Assembly: GCA_016872195.1 (NCBI GenBank)
Contig: VHAT01000019.1
Coordinates: 1 to 37,038, forward strand
Length of the DNA: 37,038 nucleotides
Reading direction: 5' to 3'
Origin: Sphingomonadales bacterium
Lineage (GTDB): Bacteria > Bacteroidota > Bacteroidia > Chitinophagales > Chitinophagaceae
Positions 7,769 through 16,185 of this stretch are shown piece after piece; position 1 is the stretch's first letter, and the number at the start of each line of letters is the position of its first letter. The translations under genes were made by a program, and so were the position numbers. The notes below the pieces were generated by a model, which was not told the DNA's origin, did no database searches, and worked only from the letters and a program-made list of their open reading frames with translations.

Positions 7769-9205
7769 TTAATGGACTATTTCACCGCGAAAGGTAGCCT
7801 GCGAGCATTCTATCACCTTAACCTGCACATAGGTTCCTTTTTTCTGCTGCGGGTCATTAGATTTGGGAAACACGATCATTTTATTTTCACTATTTCTTCC
7901 TTTCCATTCTCGCTCGTTTTTTTTGCTGTCCCCCTCGATCAGTACGGTAAAGGTCTTCCCCAGATCTCGCTGATTACTTGCTAACGAAAGCTGATTTTGT
8001 TTCTCGACGATCTCTTGTAATCTTCTCCGCTTGATCGCATCGGGTACATCGTCTTGGTACCGTCGCGCAGCCAAGGTGCCGGGTCGCTCACTATAGAAAA
8101 ACATATAGCTGTAATCGAAACCACTGTAGTCCATTACCTTAAGGGTGTCTTGGTGATCCTCTTCTGTTTCGGTACAGAATCCGGCAATGATATCGGCACT
8201 AAGTCCGCAACCAGGCAGTAGGGTCTTGATGCGATCGACTTTAGCCATGTACCACTCTTTGGTGTAGGTGCGGTTCATGAGTTGAAGGATACGGGTAGAA
8301 CCACTCTGGAGCGGAAGATGAATGTACTTGCAGATATTTTCGTACCGCTGCATGGTATACAGTACTTCGTCTGTTATGTCTTTTGGATGGGAGGTAGAAA
8401 AACGGATCCGCAGCAACGGGGAGATTTGCGCTACTTTCTCAAGCAGCATGGCAAAGGTCACAGGCTTGGGCTCCTGGCCATTTGTGCTATTGGGCACAAA
8501 GTAATAGGAGTCCACGTTTTGTCCCAATAACGTTACCTCTCGATATCCTTCTTCAAAAAGTGAAATACATTCATCGAGTATGCTTTGATCGTCACGGCTT
8601 CGCTCTCTTCCCCTGGTAAAGGGGACCACGCAAAAAGAGCACATATTATTACAGCCTCGCATAATGCTCACATAGGCGCTGATGCCATTGCTGTCCAAAC
8701 GAACCGGCGCAATATCGGCATAGGTCTCTTCGCGACTCAGTAATACGTTAACGGCTTTTTGTCCCCCGGCCGCTTCATTGACCAAGGCCGGCAGCGAGCG
8801 GTAGGCATCGGGCCCCACCACGATATCAACCAACTTTTCTTCTTCGAGGAATTTTGATTTGAGGCGCTCGGCCATACACCCCAGTACTCCGATCAGTAAC
8901 TTTCTATTTCGCTTTTTCAGTTTTTTGAACTCAGTTAGCCTTTTTCTGACGGTCTGTTCAGCCTTTTCCCGGATGGAACAGGTGTTCACAAAGATCAGAT
9001 CGGCCTCTTCGATATTTCGTGTAGCCCCAAAACCCTCTTTATTCAAGATCGAAGCCACGACTTCGCTATCGGCAAAATTCATCTGACAGCCATAGCTTTC
9101 GATATAGAAGCTTTTTGTGTACGTCCTTGCATCGGTAAGGGAGGGGCCGAAAGCCTCACCTTGCCGGGTTTCGTCATGTGTTTTATCAATGAGCAGTGAC
9201 TCCAT
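7769..9205 (-). CDS. miaB: tRNA-2-methylthio-N6-dimethylallyladenosine synthase MiaB
   Basis: MiaB is a radical-SAM enzyme that adds the methylthio group to i6A37 in tRNAs reading UNN codons. The protein has the N-terminal methylthiotransferase domain with cysteines in [14 protein letters not shown] and LGCMAER, the radical-SAM motif CNNMCSFC, and a C-terminal TRAM domain. I chose ATG 9205 (478 aa) over the first in-frame ATG at 9268. The segment [12 protein letters not shown] matches normal MiaB N-termini, and a consensus promoter box lies at 9236-9229, inside the longer form. It is the first gene of the operon miaB - sigma-54 activator - lptE - TPR-like - secG. Confidence 0.96.
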   Translation of the reverse strand: MESLLIDKTHDETRQGEAFGPSLTDARTYTKSFYIESYGCQMNFADSEVVASILNKEGFGATRNIEEADLIFVNTCSIREKAEQTVRKRLTEFKKLKKRNRKLLIGVLGCMAERLKSKFLEEEKLVDIVVGPDAYRSLPALVNEAAGGQKAVNVLLSREETYADIAPVRLDSNGISAYVSIMRGCNNMCSFCVVPFTRGRERSRDDQSILDECISLFEEGYREVTLLGQNVDSYYFVPNSTNGQEPKPVTFAMLLEKVAQISPLLRIRFSTSHPKDITDEVLYTMQRYENICKYIHLPLQSGSTRILQLMNRTYTKEWYMAKVDRIKTLLPGCGLSADIIAGFCTETEEDHQDTLKVMDYSGFDYSYMFFYSERPGTLAARRYQDDVPDAIKRRRLQEIVEKQNQLSLASNQRDLGKTFTVLIEGDSKKNEREWKGRNSENKMIVFPKSNDPQQKKGTYVQVKVIECSQATFRGEIVH

Positions 9206-9228
9206 CAAGCCAATCAAATTTGGGAGGA

Positions 9229-9236
9229 CAAATATA
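9229..9236 (-). promoter_or_regulatory. -7 promoter box of the miaB operon
   Basis: TATATTTG on the minus strand is an exact match to the Bacteroidetes -7 consensus TAnnTTTG. It ends 23 nt before the chosen miaB ATG. No clear TTG lies 19 bp upstream; the nearest candidate is CTG. It rules against a translation start at 9268. Confidence 0.65.
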
Positions 9237-9299
9237 CCACTATCTGATCGATTCTGACAGGATGTCACATGGGTTTAACAGGTTGGTCATTGCAAAGCG

Positions 9300-9307
9300 T
9301 ATATTTG
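9300..9307 (+). promoter_or_regulatory. -7 promoter box of the outer-membrane receptor gene at 9324
   Basis: TATATTTG matches TAnnTTTG exactly and ends 16 nt before the TTG start codon. The nearest TTG upstream (9283-9285) is only 14 bp away, so the -33 element is weak or absent. Together with the box at 9229-9236 it forms a divergent pair using the same octamer. Confidence 0.6.
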
Positions 9308-9323
9308 AAATAAATTACCTGAT

Positions 9324-11717
9324 TTGATCCGGGTTTTCTTGATAGTTTTCTTTTTATATGCATTGAAATTTAATGTATTAGGTCAGCATAAAGCTCCGCT
9401 GGGTATGCTGGAGGGGCAGGTGCGGTCCGAACAGGGAAAGCCATTGCAGTCCGCCTCTGTATCCCTAAGGTCTTTAAAAGACAGTGCAGTTTCCTATACG
9501 GCTATAACCGATAAAGAGGGAGATTTTCAGATTCATTCTGTGGCGCCAGGGTATCATATTCTTTGCATCAGTTACACAGGGTATCGGACTTTTTGTATGG
9601 ATAGCCTTTGGTTTCGAACCGAAAAATTAAATTCTAATATCAGTGATATTGTATTGAAAAACAGCACTTCAAGCAATTTGCAAGAAGTGGTTGTTTTTGC
9701 TGAAAAGCCCTTTTTAGAATCCCGGGATGGAAATCTGACCATGAATGTATCGGCATCGGCCGCCGCGGCGGGCTCATCTGCTGCAGAGTTGCTTACCCAA
9801 GTTCCGTTGGTGACCCGAGACCCGGATGGAAAGATCTCGCTACGGGGTAAGGAGCCTCGCATTTTGATTGATGACAAGCCGGTAGAGCTCAATTTGCAGC
9901 AATTACAAGACTTATTGGAATCGATGCCGGGTAGCGCAATTGAAAAAATTGAGGTGATGACCCAGCCCCCGCCACAATATGCCAACGAGCAAGGGGGCGT
10001 AATCAATATTGTTACCAAGAAGGGAAGGGTTGGAAAATCGGGTCGACTTTCAATGGCCTTGGGTACCCGTGGAGAGCGAAACGTCAACGCCAATTTCTCG
10101 TATCGAAAAAACAAATTGGCGTTAACTGTTACGGCAGGCTACAGCGACAATCAATTTACTGGAGAGGGTTCATCCTTTCGACAGAACAATTATACTGATA
10201 GCAGTAATTATCTCTCGATCGGTAACCAGAACAGCAATCGCTCGAAGCGTCCACTGGCTCGCTTGTCGCTCGATTATGACCTAAATCGTCGATCTGGTTT
10301 TTCGCTAACGCTACAGCACAATGCCCAGCGAGCGGATAATGAGGCCACGACTCGCTTTACAAACCTCAATCGTTTTCAGTTGGTCAGTCGACTCAGCGAC
10401 CGAACCGTTACGGGAACCAACGAGGGTAGTACTCCCTCGGCCACCCTTAGCTATCAATACAAGCCCAAACCGGGTGAAACACTCAAGTTGGTTTTCAACT
10501 TCTCTACATCTATTACTGAAAATGACAGGACCTTCTATCAGCGGTATTATTACCCCAACGCCCAATTTACCGGTGTCGATTCGTTGCAACAACAATTCAT
10601 TGATCAATCTATTAATACGTATAGTCTGCGCCTGTCTTATGATAAGATGCTGACCAATAAAAAAACCTTTTTGTCGGTGGGCAGTTTTTACCAGCATGGG
10701 GCCCATCATGTACTCAATACGGCGAGCTATAAGAAAAGGCCCGAACAGATCATGCTACCGATACCCGGCCTCAGCAATGATCTTTGGTTTTACCAAGAGG
10801 TTGGTAATTGGAGAGGATCTTTGCGACAACTGGTCGGTAAAGAAGTCAGCTTTACCGTAGGAGTATCTTTGGAGCCTACCTTAATTTATTTTGACCTGTT
10901 GACCGAGAGTAAAAAGGTGCGCAATCGCTATGTGTCCTGGTTGCCGTTTGCCAATTTTAATAAGCGCTGGAAAGATGAGCTATCCTTGACCTTGTCGTAT
11001 CGCCGCACGATCAACCGGCCTGGTATGGGGCAATTGAATCCGACCATCGATTTCTCCGATCCCTATAACGTGCGTTTTGGCAATCCATTTTTGGAGGCTT
11101 CGATGGCTGATCAATTCGATGCGATCCTGAGCCGGACTCGTCGTACCTATTTTGTGAACCTGAGTATCGGGTATAACAATATCTCAGCCATTTTTAGTCC
11201 TGTACGCACCTTGTTAGAAGGGGGCAAGACCCAAGTTACCTGGGAAAATATCAGTGGTAGAAAAGAAATGGAGATCAGCACGTGGAATGGGATCACGATC
11301 TCTTCTCGGTTAAAGCTTACGGCAAATGCCAATCTGACCTTACAACGCTACAGCCCCTATGATATTAGTGTTCGCAAATTCAGAAATGGGGCCTCTTTTT
11401 CCGCCTCTACCGGGTATACCTTTACTGCAAGCGATAAATGGAACACCAATGGTAATCTAAATGTAAATCGTTTTGCCAGCCCGCAAGGATTTGCCAATTG
11501 GACAGCGGCCATACAAGCGTCTGTGCAACGCAAACTTTTTAGTAAGAAATTATTGATAACCGCTACCCTGATTGACCCCCTGATCAATCAACAACGGAAG
11601 AGCTTTACATACGGGCCTAATTTTTCGCTGGAGAGTTTTACCCTTACGCGTACTCAAAATTATCGGCTTACCATCGCGTATCTGCTCAGCGGAAAGAAAG
11701 CTTTAGGAGGGCGTTAG
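9324..11717 (+). CDS. Outer-membrane beta-barrel receptor with carboxypeptidase-regulatory-like domain
   Basis: This 797-aa protein is a TonB-dependent-receptor-like barrel of the outer membrane beta-barrel (OMP_b-brl_3) type. It has a signal peptide (about 1-20, ending VLG/Q), a carboxypeptidase-D-like beta-sandwich (about 26-112, GQVRSEQGKPLQSASVSLR), a plug domain (about 118-232) with ILIDDKPVEL, IEKIEVMTQPPPQYANEQGG and VINIVTKKG, then a long barrel. It probably imports an unknown nutrient. The start appears to be TTG at 9324, because a stop codon lies at 9306-9308 and no ATG gives a full signal peptide. No SusD-like partner is adjacent. Arg codons are mixed (CGG, CGA, AGG used). Its last 15 bp overlap the convergent gene. 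Confidence 0.88.
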   Translation: MIRVFLIVFFLYALKFNVLGQHKAPLGMLEGQVRSEQGKPLQSASVSLRSLKDSAVSYTAITDKEGDFQIHSVAPGYHILCISYTGYRTFCMDSLWFRTEKLNSNISDIVLKNSTSSNLQEVVVFAEKPFLESRDGNLTMNVSASAAAAGSSAAELLTQVPLVTRDPDGKISLRGKEPRILIDDKPVELNLQQLQDLLESMPGSAIEKIEVMTQPPPQYANEQGGVINIVTKKGRVGKSGRLSMALGTRGERNVNANFSYRKNKLALTVTAGYSDNQFTGEGSSFRQNNYTDSSNYLSIGNQNSNRSKRPLARLSLDYDLNRRSGFSLTLQHNAQRADNEATTRFTNLNRFQLVSRLSDRTVTGTNEGSTPSATLSYQYKPKPGETLKLVFNFSTSITENDRTFYQRYYYPNAQFTGVDSLQQQFIDQSINTYSLRLSYDKMLTNKKTFLSVGSFYQHGAHHVLNTASYKKRPEQIMLPIPGLSNDLWFYQEVGNWRGSLRQLVGKEVSFTVGVSLEPTLIYFDLLTESKKVRNRYVSWLPFANFNKRWKDELSLTLSYRRTINRPGMGQLNPTIDFSDPYNVRFGNPFLEASMADQFDAILSRTRRTYFVNLSIGYNNISAIFSPVRTLLEGGKTQVTWENISGRKEMEISTWNGITISSRLKLTANANLTLQRYSPYDISVRKFRNGASFSASTGYTFTASDKWNTNGNLNVNRFASPQGFANWTAAIQASVQRKLFSKKLLITATLIDPLINQQRKSFTYGPNFSLESFTLTRTQNYRLTIAYLLSGKKALGGR

Positions 11718-12209
11718 TTTTTTGGAAAGCCAACTTTTCGAGACGGGTATGATCCAGCTTTCTTCCAGCGCGGTCTTGGTCGCTACCGTGTTGTTGAAGT
11801 AAAGGGTATCGGATTTTATGAATCCGTTCGCAATGGCATAATCTATTTGTGAAAGGGGTAAGCGCTCGATCTTGTTATTGACCACAAAGGCCAACTGGGT
11901 TCGGTCCAGTAGCGGGGTCGAATATTCTTTTTCTATTTCTTTGATAAGGGCTACCGAGCTGTCCGTACTACAACCACTCACTTGGGACTTGGATTCGTCG
12001 GCCAGTAAGATAATGAACTGGCCAAAGAATAAAAATCCTTTTCCTTTCACGGTTTGACCATGGGATTGCCATTGTGTGGTAAATCGATCGATACGCTGTT
12101 CGATTGCCAGGGCTTCCGCAATGGAGAAAAGTCTGGTAGATTGATAGATCCAAACACGAGACGTATCGGCAAAGTCAGCAGGTAGTAAGTGTGTGTACGC
12201 TAAATTCAT
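11703..12209 (-). CDS. Conserved Bacteroidota protein often mislabelled 'ABC transporter ATPase'
   Basis: This 168-aa protein has no signal peptide or membrane segment. It contains the hallmarks of a small family I know from many Bacteroidota: TSRVWIYQSTR near residue 16, a middle segment FFGQFIILLADES, and GCSTDSSVALIKEIEKEY (about 79-96). Such proteins are often labelled ABC transporter ATPase in databases, yet no Walker A, signature or Walker B motif can be seen here, so that name is not supported. It follows the CCG-domain Fe-S gene by 27 bp and is probably co-transcribed, which suggests a link to that redox unit. The function is unknown. Confidence 0.82.
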   Translation of the reverse strand: MNLAYTHLLPADFADTSRVWIYQSTRLFSIAEALAIEQRIDRFTTQWQSHGQTVKGKGFLFFGQFIILLADESKSQVSGCSTDSSVALIKEIEKEYSTPLLDRTQLAFVVNNKIERLPLSQIDYAIANGFIKSDTLYFNNTVATKTALEESWIIPVSKSWLSKKLTPS

Positions 12210-12236
12210 GGTGGATCATTTTCTTCGAAAATGTAC

Positions 12237-13019
12237 TCATTTGCCGAGTTGGGTGGCGATCAGCTCTGCTACATCCAGCACGGAGACTTGGTCTTCTTTT
12301 TCGGCTAATTTTACGCCATCGCTTAACATCGTATTACAAAAGGGACAGGCTGCCGCAATGATAGTAGCGCCGGTAGCCAGTGCTTCTTGGCTTCTCTCGG
12401 TATTGATACGAGTGTCTCCTTTTTCTTCTTCTTTGAACATTTGTGCTCCGCCGGCACCACAGCAAAGACCATTAGTTCGACAGCGTTTCATCTCTACCAG
12501 ATCGGCATCGAGCCATTCTAGAATTTCGCGAGGCGCCTCATAGATGCCATTGGCTCTTCCCAGGTAGCAGCTATCGTGATAAACGATCTTTTTACCGGTA
12601 AAGGAACCGCCGCCCTGCAGTTTGATGCGTCCTTCGTTGATCAGTTGTTGCAAAAGGGTAGTGTGGTGTATTACTTCGTAGTCTCCTCCCAGTTCAGGGT
12701 ATTCATTCTTGAGCGTATTGAAGCAATGCGGGCAGGTTGTAACGATCTTTTTGATGCCATATCCATTCAGCACTTGGATATTCTGATAGGCCATCATCTG
12801 AAACAAGAATTCATTACCCGCTCTGCGTGCCGGATCGCCTGTACAACATTCTTCTTTTCCTAAAATGGCATAGTTGATCTGTACCTGATCGAGGATCTGT
12901 GCAAAGGCCTTGGTTACGCGTTGCGCTCGCTGGTCGAAGCTGCCGGCACAACCCACCCAAAATAAGATCTCGGGAGTTTTTCCCTGGGCAACTAGCTCTG
13001 CGACCGTAGGTACATGCAT
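12237..13019 (-). CDS. (Fe-S)-binding CCG-domain protein, heterodisulfide-reductase HdrB / LldE-like
   Basis: This is a soluble protein with two cysteine-rich CCG repeats, which in HdrB, GlpC and LldE bind an Fe-S cluster and take part in electron transfer. Seen here: LFWVGCAGS, EECCTGDPARR and TTCPHCFN in the first half, then HDSCYLGR, GLCCGAGGAQMF and AACPFCNT in the second. The frame is open from an ATG at 13061 (274 aa), but I prefer ATG 13019 (260 aa, MHVPTVAELVAQGK), which matches usual family starts. The longer form would begin on the bases used by the divergent gene, and a near-consensus -7 box (TAATTTTA) lies at 13045-13038. The likely partner is the membrane Fe-S protein at 14829-16148. 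Confidence 0.9.
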   Translation of the reverse strand: MHVPTVAELVAQGKTPEILFWVGCAGSFDQRAQRVTKAFAQILDQVQINYAILGKEECCTGDPARRAGNEFLFQMMAYQNIQVLNGYGIKKIVTTCPHCFNTLKNEYPELGGDYEVIHHTTLLQQLINEGRIKLQGGGSFTGKKIVYHDSCYLGRANGIYEAPREILEWLDADLVEMKRCRTNGLCCGAGGAQMFKEEEKGDTRINTERSQEALATGATIIAAACPFCNTMLSDGVKLAEKEDQVSVLDVAELIATQLGK

Positions 13020-13069
13020 GTTCGGTGATTTAGGGGATAAAATTACGGCTTTATAGGGCATGGTTCAAA

Positions 13070-13099
13070 TTGGGCATGGCAGATTTGCACGTACTTTTG
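13070..13099 (+). promoter_or_regulatory. Complete -33/-7 promoter of the ATP-grasp gene
   Basis: TTG (13070-13072), a 19-bp spacer and TACTTTTG (13092-13099) match the Bacteroidetes consensus exactly. The box ends 11 nt before ATG 13111. This is the best-formed promoter in the window and it fixes the start of the downstream gene. Confidence 0.78.
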
Positions 13100-13110
13100 C
13101 TAACGCCTGC

Positions 13111-14145
13111 ATGAGAAAATTTTACCACTTATTGACCCGTTGGGAGCAATGGAACTTTTTTGTTCTTTACTTTCCACTCCTGCCTGTCTGGTGTTGGTAT
13201 TGTATCAGAAGTCGTTCTGTTTGGTTTTTTTCTTCTTCTAACCCGACCATCACCTTTGGAGGATTCGAGGGAGAAGGTAAAAGAGAAATGTACGATCAAC
13301 TGCCCAATACGTATTATCCTAAGACATTTTATATAGAGCCTTTCTCGCCGGCCGAGACCGTCCAACGTAGTATGCAAGAGGCAGGATTTACTCCTCCCTT
13401 TATCGTTAAGCCCGATGTTGGGATGAAGGGTATCTTATTTCGCAAAATTGATAATTGGCAAGACTGGGGGCTCTATCACCAGCGTATGCCGGTCACCTAC
13501 ATGGCTCAGGAATTAGTGGAGCTTCCGGTAGAGCTTAGTGTCTTTTATTATCGACACCCTGGCGCTAAAAGGGGTACTATCTCGGGATGTATCGAAAAGG
13601 AGCTTTTACAGGTCAAGGGAAATGGTCGTGCTACCTTATTGGAACTGATAGCGCAACACCCCAGGGCTTCTTTGCGCAAAGAGGAGATGAAGCATCGCCA
13701 CCATGATCGTTTGGATTGGGTAGTGCCGAATGAAGACATCTTTTATTTGTCCTATGCCGGCAATCATAATCGCGGGGCTCGATTTATCGATCTGATGCAT
13801 CAAGTCGATGATACCCTGCTGGCTTTTTTTGATTCGCTGAGCCACCAGACTTCGTTTTACTATGGTCGCTACGATATTAAGTGCGCCTCGTTGCAGGCGC
13901 TTAAAGAGGGGCATTCATTCTCTATTTTAGAATTCAATGGATGTGGGGCGGAGCCCAATCATATATACGATGCAGGATTAACGGTGTGGCAAGCTTATCG
14001 TGTCCTTTTAAGGCATTGGAGGGTTTTATTTACGATCAGTGCCTACAATCATCGACAAGGTCATCGGTATTGGTCTTTCAAGAGAGGCTGGTCGTATCTG
14101 AAAGAGGCTCGCCGTCATTTTGCCCATTTGGAGAAAATTGACTGA
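13111..14145 (+). CDS. ATP-grasp protein, D-alanine-D-alanine ligase-like
   Basis: This 344-aa protein is probably an ATP-dependent carboxylate-amine ligase. Seen here: an N-terminal hydrophobic stretch (about residues 14-32, FFVLYFPLLPVWCWYCI), the nucleotide-site lysine in PFIVKPDVGMKG, and the Mg/ATP-binding end ILEFNGCGAEPNHIYD. Bacteroidota homologues are usually named D-alanine-D-alanine ligase, but it lacks the standard Ddl N-terminal domain and its substrate is unknown. ATG 13111 is preferred to ATG 13060, because the promoter at 13070-13099 lies between them and the longer form would overlap the divergent gene start. It precedes the LysE-type gene by 20 bp, probably forming a two-gene unit. 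Confidence 0.8.
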   Translation: MRKFYHLLTRWEQWNFFVLYFPLLPVWCWYCIRSRSVWFFSSSNPTITFGGFEGEGKREMYDQLPNTYYPKTFYIEPFSPAETVQRSMQEAGFTPPFIVKPDVGMKGILFRKIDNWQDWGLYHQRMPVTYMAQELVELPVELSVFYYRHPGAKRGTISGCIEKELLQVKGNGRATLLELIAQHPRASLRKEEMKHRHHDRLDWVVPNEDIFYLSYAGNHNRGARFIDLMHQVDDTLLAFFDSLSHQTSFYYGRYDIKCASLQALKEGHSFSILEFNGCGAEPNHIYDAGLTVWQAYRVLLRHWRVLFTISAYNHRQGHRYWSFKRGWSYLKEARRHFAHLEKID

Positions 14146-14165
14146 TCTGCTTTTAATTTTATAGT

Positions 14166-14837
14166 ATGAACATGGCACGTGTTTTCTTTGTGGGGCTACT
14201 GGTAAGTTTTCTAGGATCGCTTCCGTTGGGTACGCTCAATATTGCGGCCATGCAGATCGCTATCGGGCAGGGCATACAATCGGCCATGTTATTCTCCCTG
14301 GGGTCATTATTAGCCGAGATGATCTATGTTCGACTTTCGTTGGTTGCAATGGACTGGGTGCGTAAGCAAAGGCTTTTGCTTAAACTACTGGATTGGCTAA
14401 CGGTCTTGGTTGTAGTGGCCTTGGCCTGCTCTAGCTTTTACACAGCCATGCAAACAAAACCGGCCCCCAATCCCGTATTGGAGGTGGCGCTTCCAAAGCT
14501 AGTGTTGGGTTTTGTAATGAGCGCACTCAATCCTGTGCAAATTCCCTTCTGGTTTGGTTGGAGCGCTGTTTTATTTTCTCGAAAAGTATTATTGCCCGAA
14601 TCGAAGCAGTATTATCTGTACATAGCGGGTATTGGATTCGGTACCTTCTTGGGAAACTGCATCTTTATTTTCGGAGGACAATATGTGGCACAACGTATTG
14701 AGAACAATCAACAAATGCTCAATTGGATCATTGGTGGTGTTTTTGTCTTTACGGCCTTTCTACAACTCTATAAGATAGTGCGGCATAAAGACACCTTGCA
14801 CCAAATTGAAGAAAAAGTAACGGAGACCTCAAACTGA
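14166..14837 (+). CDS. LysE-type translocator family membrane protein
   Basis: This 223-aa protein has about six membrane helices. The N-terminus, FLGSLPLGTLNIAAMQIAIGQG (part), resembles the LysE/RhtB motif (usually GPxxxxV), which here reads LPLGTLN. The second half has the repeated pattern SALNPVQIPFWFGW. LysE-family proteins export amino acids or related small molecules; the cargo here is unknown. The pairing with an ATP-grasp ligase suggests export of a ligase product, but this is only a guess. Two ATGs are possible (14166 and 14172). The 3' end overlaps the convergent Fe-S gene by 9 bp. Confidence 0.78.
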   Translation: MNMARVFFVGLLVSFLGSLPLGTLNIAAMQIAIGQGIQSAMLFSLGSLLAEMIYVRLSLVAMDWVRKQRLLLKLLDWLTVLVVVALACSSFYTAMQTKPAPNPVLEVALPKLVLGFVMSALNPVQIPFWFGWSAVLFSRKVLLPESKQYYLYIAGIGFGTFLGNCIFIFGGQYVAQRIENNQQMLNWIIGGVFVFTAFLQLYKIVRHKDTLHQIEEKVTETSN

Positions 14838-16148
14838 ACGGGTCCATTCGTCGCGATCATCGGGACTGAATTTCCAAGGGGCAAAATTATTTTCAACATT
14901 GCTGAATAAGGCCGCCCACTCGGCTGGTGTGCGGCTTTCTTCCATCACCAGGTTTCTGCGCAGCTGTAAGATAATATCCAGTGGGTTGATGCTGACCGGA
15001 CAAGCCTCCACACAGGCGTTACAGGTGGTGCAGGCCATTAATTCTTCTGTGCTAATATAGGTGTGCAGTAAAGATTTTTCATCTCCATTCCAATCGCTCT
15101 TTTTGTCCAGTTGACAACCAACTTCTTCGAGACGATCCCTTGTGTCCATCATGATCTTTCGGGGCGAAAGCAGTTTGCCGGTTTGACGAGCCGGACAAGC
15201 GGCCGAACATCTTCCGCATTCCGTACAACTGTAGGCATCCATCAAATTTTTCCAGCTAAGGTCCATCACATCGCGGGCTCCGAAGCGAAGTGGGGCGGGG
15301 GCGGCATCGGTGGGGGCCAGCTCGGGCTGCATGGCATATAGGACCTCTTGTTGTATAGAGGGCATATTGTCCATCTTTCCGGCGGGTTGTAATTTGGAGT
15401 AATATGTATTGGGAAAGGCCAACACAATATGCAAGTGTTTTGAATAGGGTAGATAATTTAGAAAAGCAAGGATCCCGACTATATGAAGCCACCAGCTGGT
15501 TCGCTCTGTGATCAGGAGCGATTGATCGGAAAAAGAGCCCAGTATTCCGTGCAGCCAAGAAGAGATCAAAAAATTTCCCGTGGGATGGTCAGCGTAGTGA
15601 CCCACGGCCCGTTGTTGCAAAAGGGTATCACTGGCATTCATCAACAGAAAAAGACCCATTAGCACGATCTCGGTCACTAAGATCAGATTAGCGTCGGTAC
15701 GAGGCCATCCATCCAGCTCCTTGCTCTTGAATCGCTTAATGTAAAGTACGTTTCGTCGGATCAAGAAGATTACACAGGCTACTAATACCAATAAAGCCAA
15801 TATTTCGAAGCAGTTTATCAAGTAAGGATACAGCGAGGGAATGAGCGGGTATAAAATACGGTGCTCGCCGCTAAGACCATCGATTATGATCTCGATGATC
15901 TCTATATTGATGATGACGAATCCAACATAGACAAATCCGTGGAGGATCGCTACCAAGGGATTGTTGAACATCTTTTTTTGACCAAATGCCAGCAATAACA
16001 TGTTCTTGAATCGTTTTGCAGGCTGATCATCGATCTTTTCTTTTCTTCCTAGTAAGATATTACGCCGTATGGCAGACACCTTTTTGCTGAACAACACAAG
16101 GGCTATAAGACTAAGTAGGGCAAAAACAAGTGGTTCTAACCATCCCAT
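14829..16148 (-). CDS. Membrane-bound 4Fe-4S protein, fused NarI-like and ferredoxin-type domains
   Basis: This 439-aa protein has an N-terminal membrane part of about six helices (residues about 5-25, 65-90, 105-128, 150-170, 190-215, 220-240) with histidines that could hold haem b (AILHGF, LHIVGILAF, KHLHIVLAF). The soluble C-terminal part has two ferredoxin motifs, CTECGRCSAACP and CTTCNACVEACP, each binding a 4Fe-4S cluster. This resembles the electron-carrying part of heterodisulfide-reductase-like complexes, linking quinone or haem to a CCG-domain partner. That partner is probably the protein at 12237-13019. In many Bacteroidota the two genes are adjacent; here two plus-strand genes separate them. 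Electron donor and acceptor are unknown. Confidence 0.9.
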   Translation of the reverse strand: MGWLEPLVFALLSLIALVLFSKKVSAIRRNILLGRKEKIDDQPAKRFKNMLLLAFGQKKMFNNPLVAILHGFVYVGFVIINIEIIEIIIDGLSGEHRILYPLIPSLYPYLINCFEILALLVLVACVIFLIRRNVLYIKRFKSKELDGWPRTDANLILVTEIVLMGLFLLMNASDTLLQQRAVGHYADHPTGNFLISSWLHGILGSFSDQSLLITERTSWWLHIVGILAFLNYLPYSKHLHIVLAFPNTYYSKLQPAGKMDNMPSIQQEVLYAMQPELAPTDAAPAPLRFGARDVMDLSWKNLMDAYSCTECGRCSAACPARQTGKLLSPRKIMMDTRDRLEEVGCQLDKKSDWNGDEKSLLHTYISTEELMACTTCNACVEACPVSINPLDIILQLRRNLVMEESRTPAEWAALFSNVENNFAPWKFSPDDRDEWTRSV

Positions 16149-16185
16149 GGGTATAAATTAGGATACGAAATTATGATAAATACAT

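Noticed and set aside
9572-10114. A 180-codon minus-strand frame inside the receptor gene
   Set aside because: It is antisense to well-defined carboxypeptidase-like and plug domains and has no recognisable content.
13019-13061. An ATG at 13061 as the start of the CCG-domain Fe-S gene
   Set aside because: It would share bases with the divergent frame and add 14 residues ahead of the usual start; ATG 13019 fits the family and a -7-like box better.
14172-14188. TGGCAC at 14172 as part of a sigma-54 promoter
   Set aside because: The matching TTGC element is missing 5 bp further on, and the site lies inside the LysE-type coding region.
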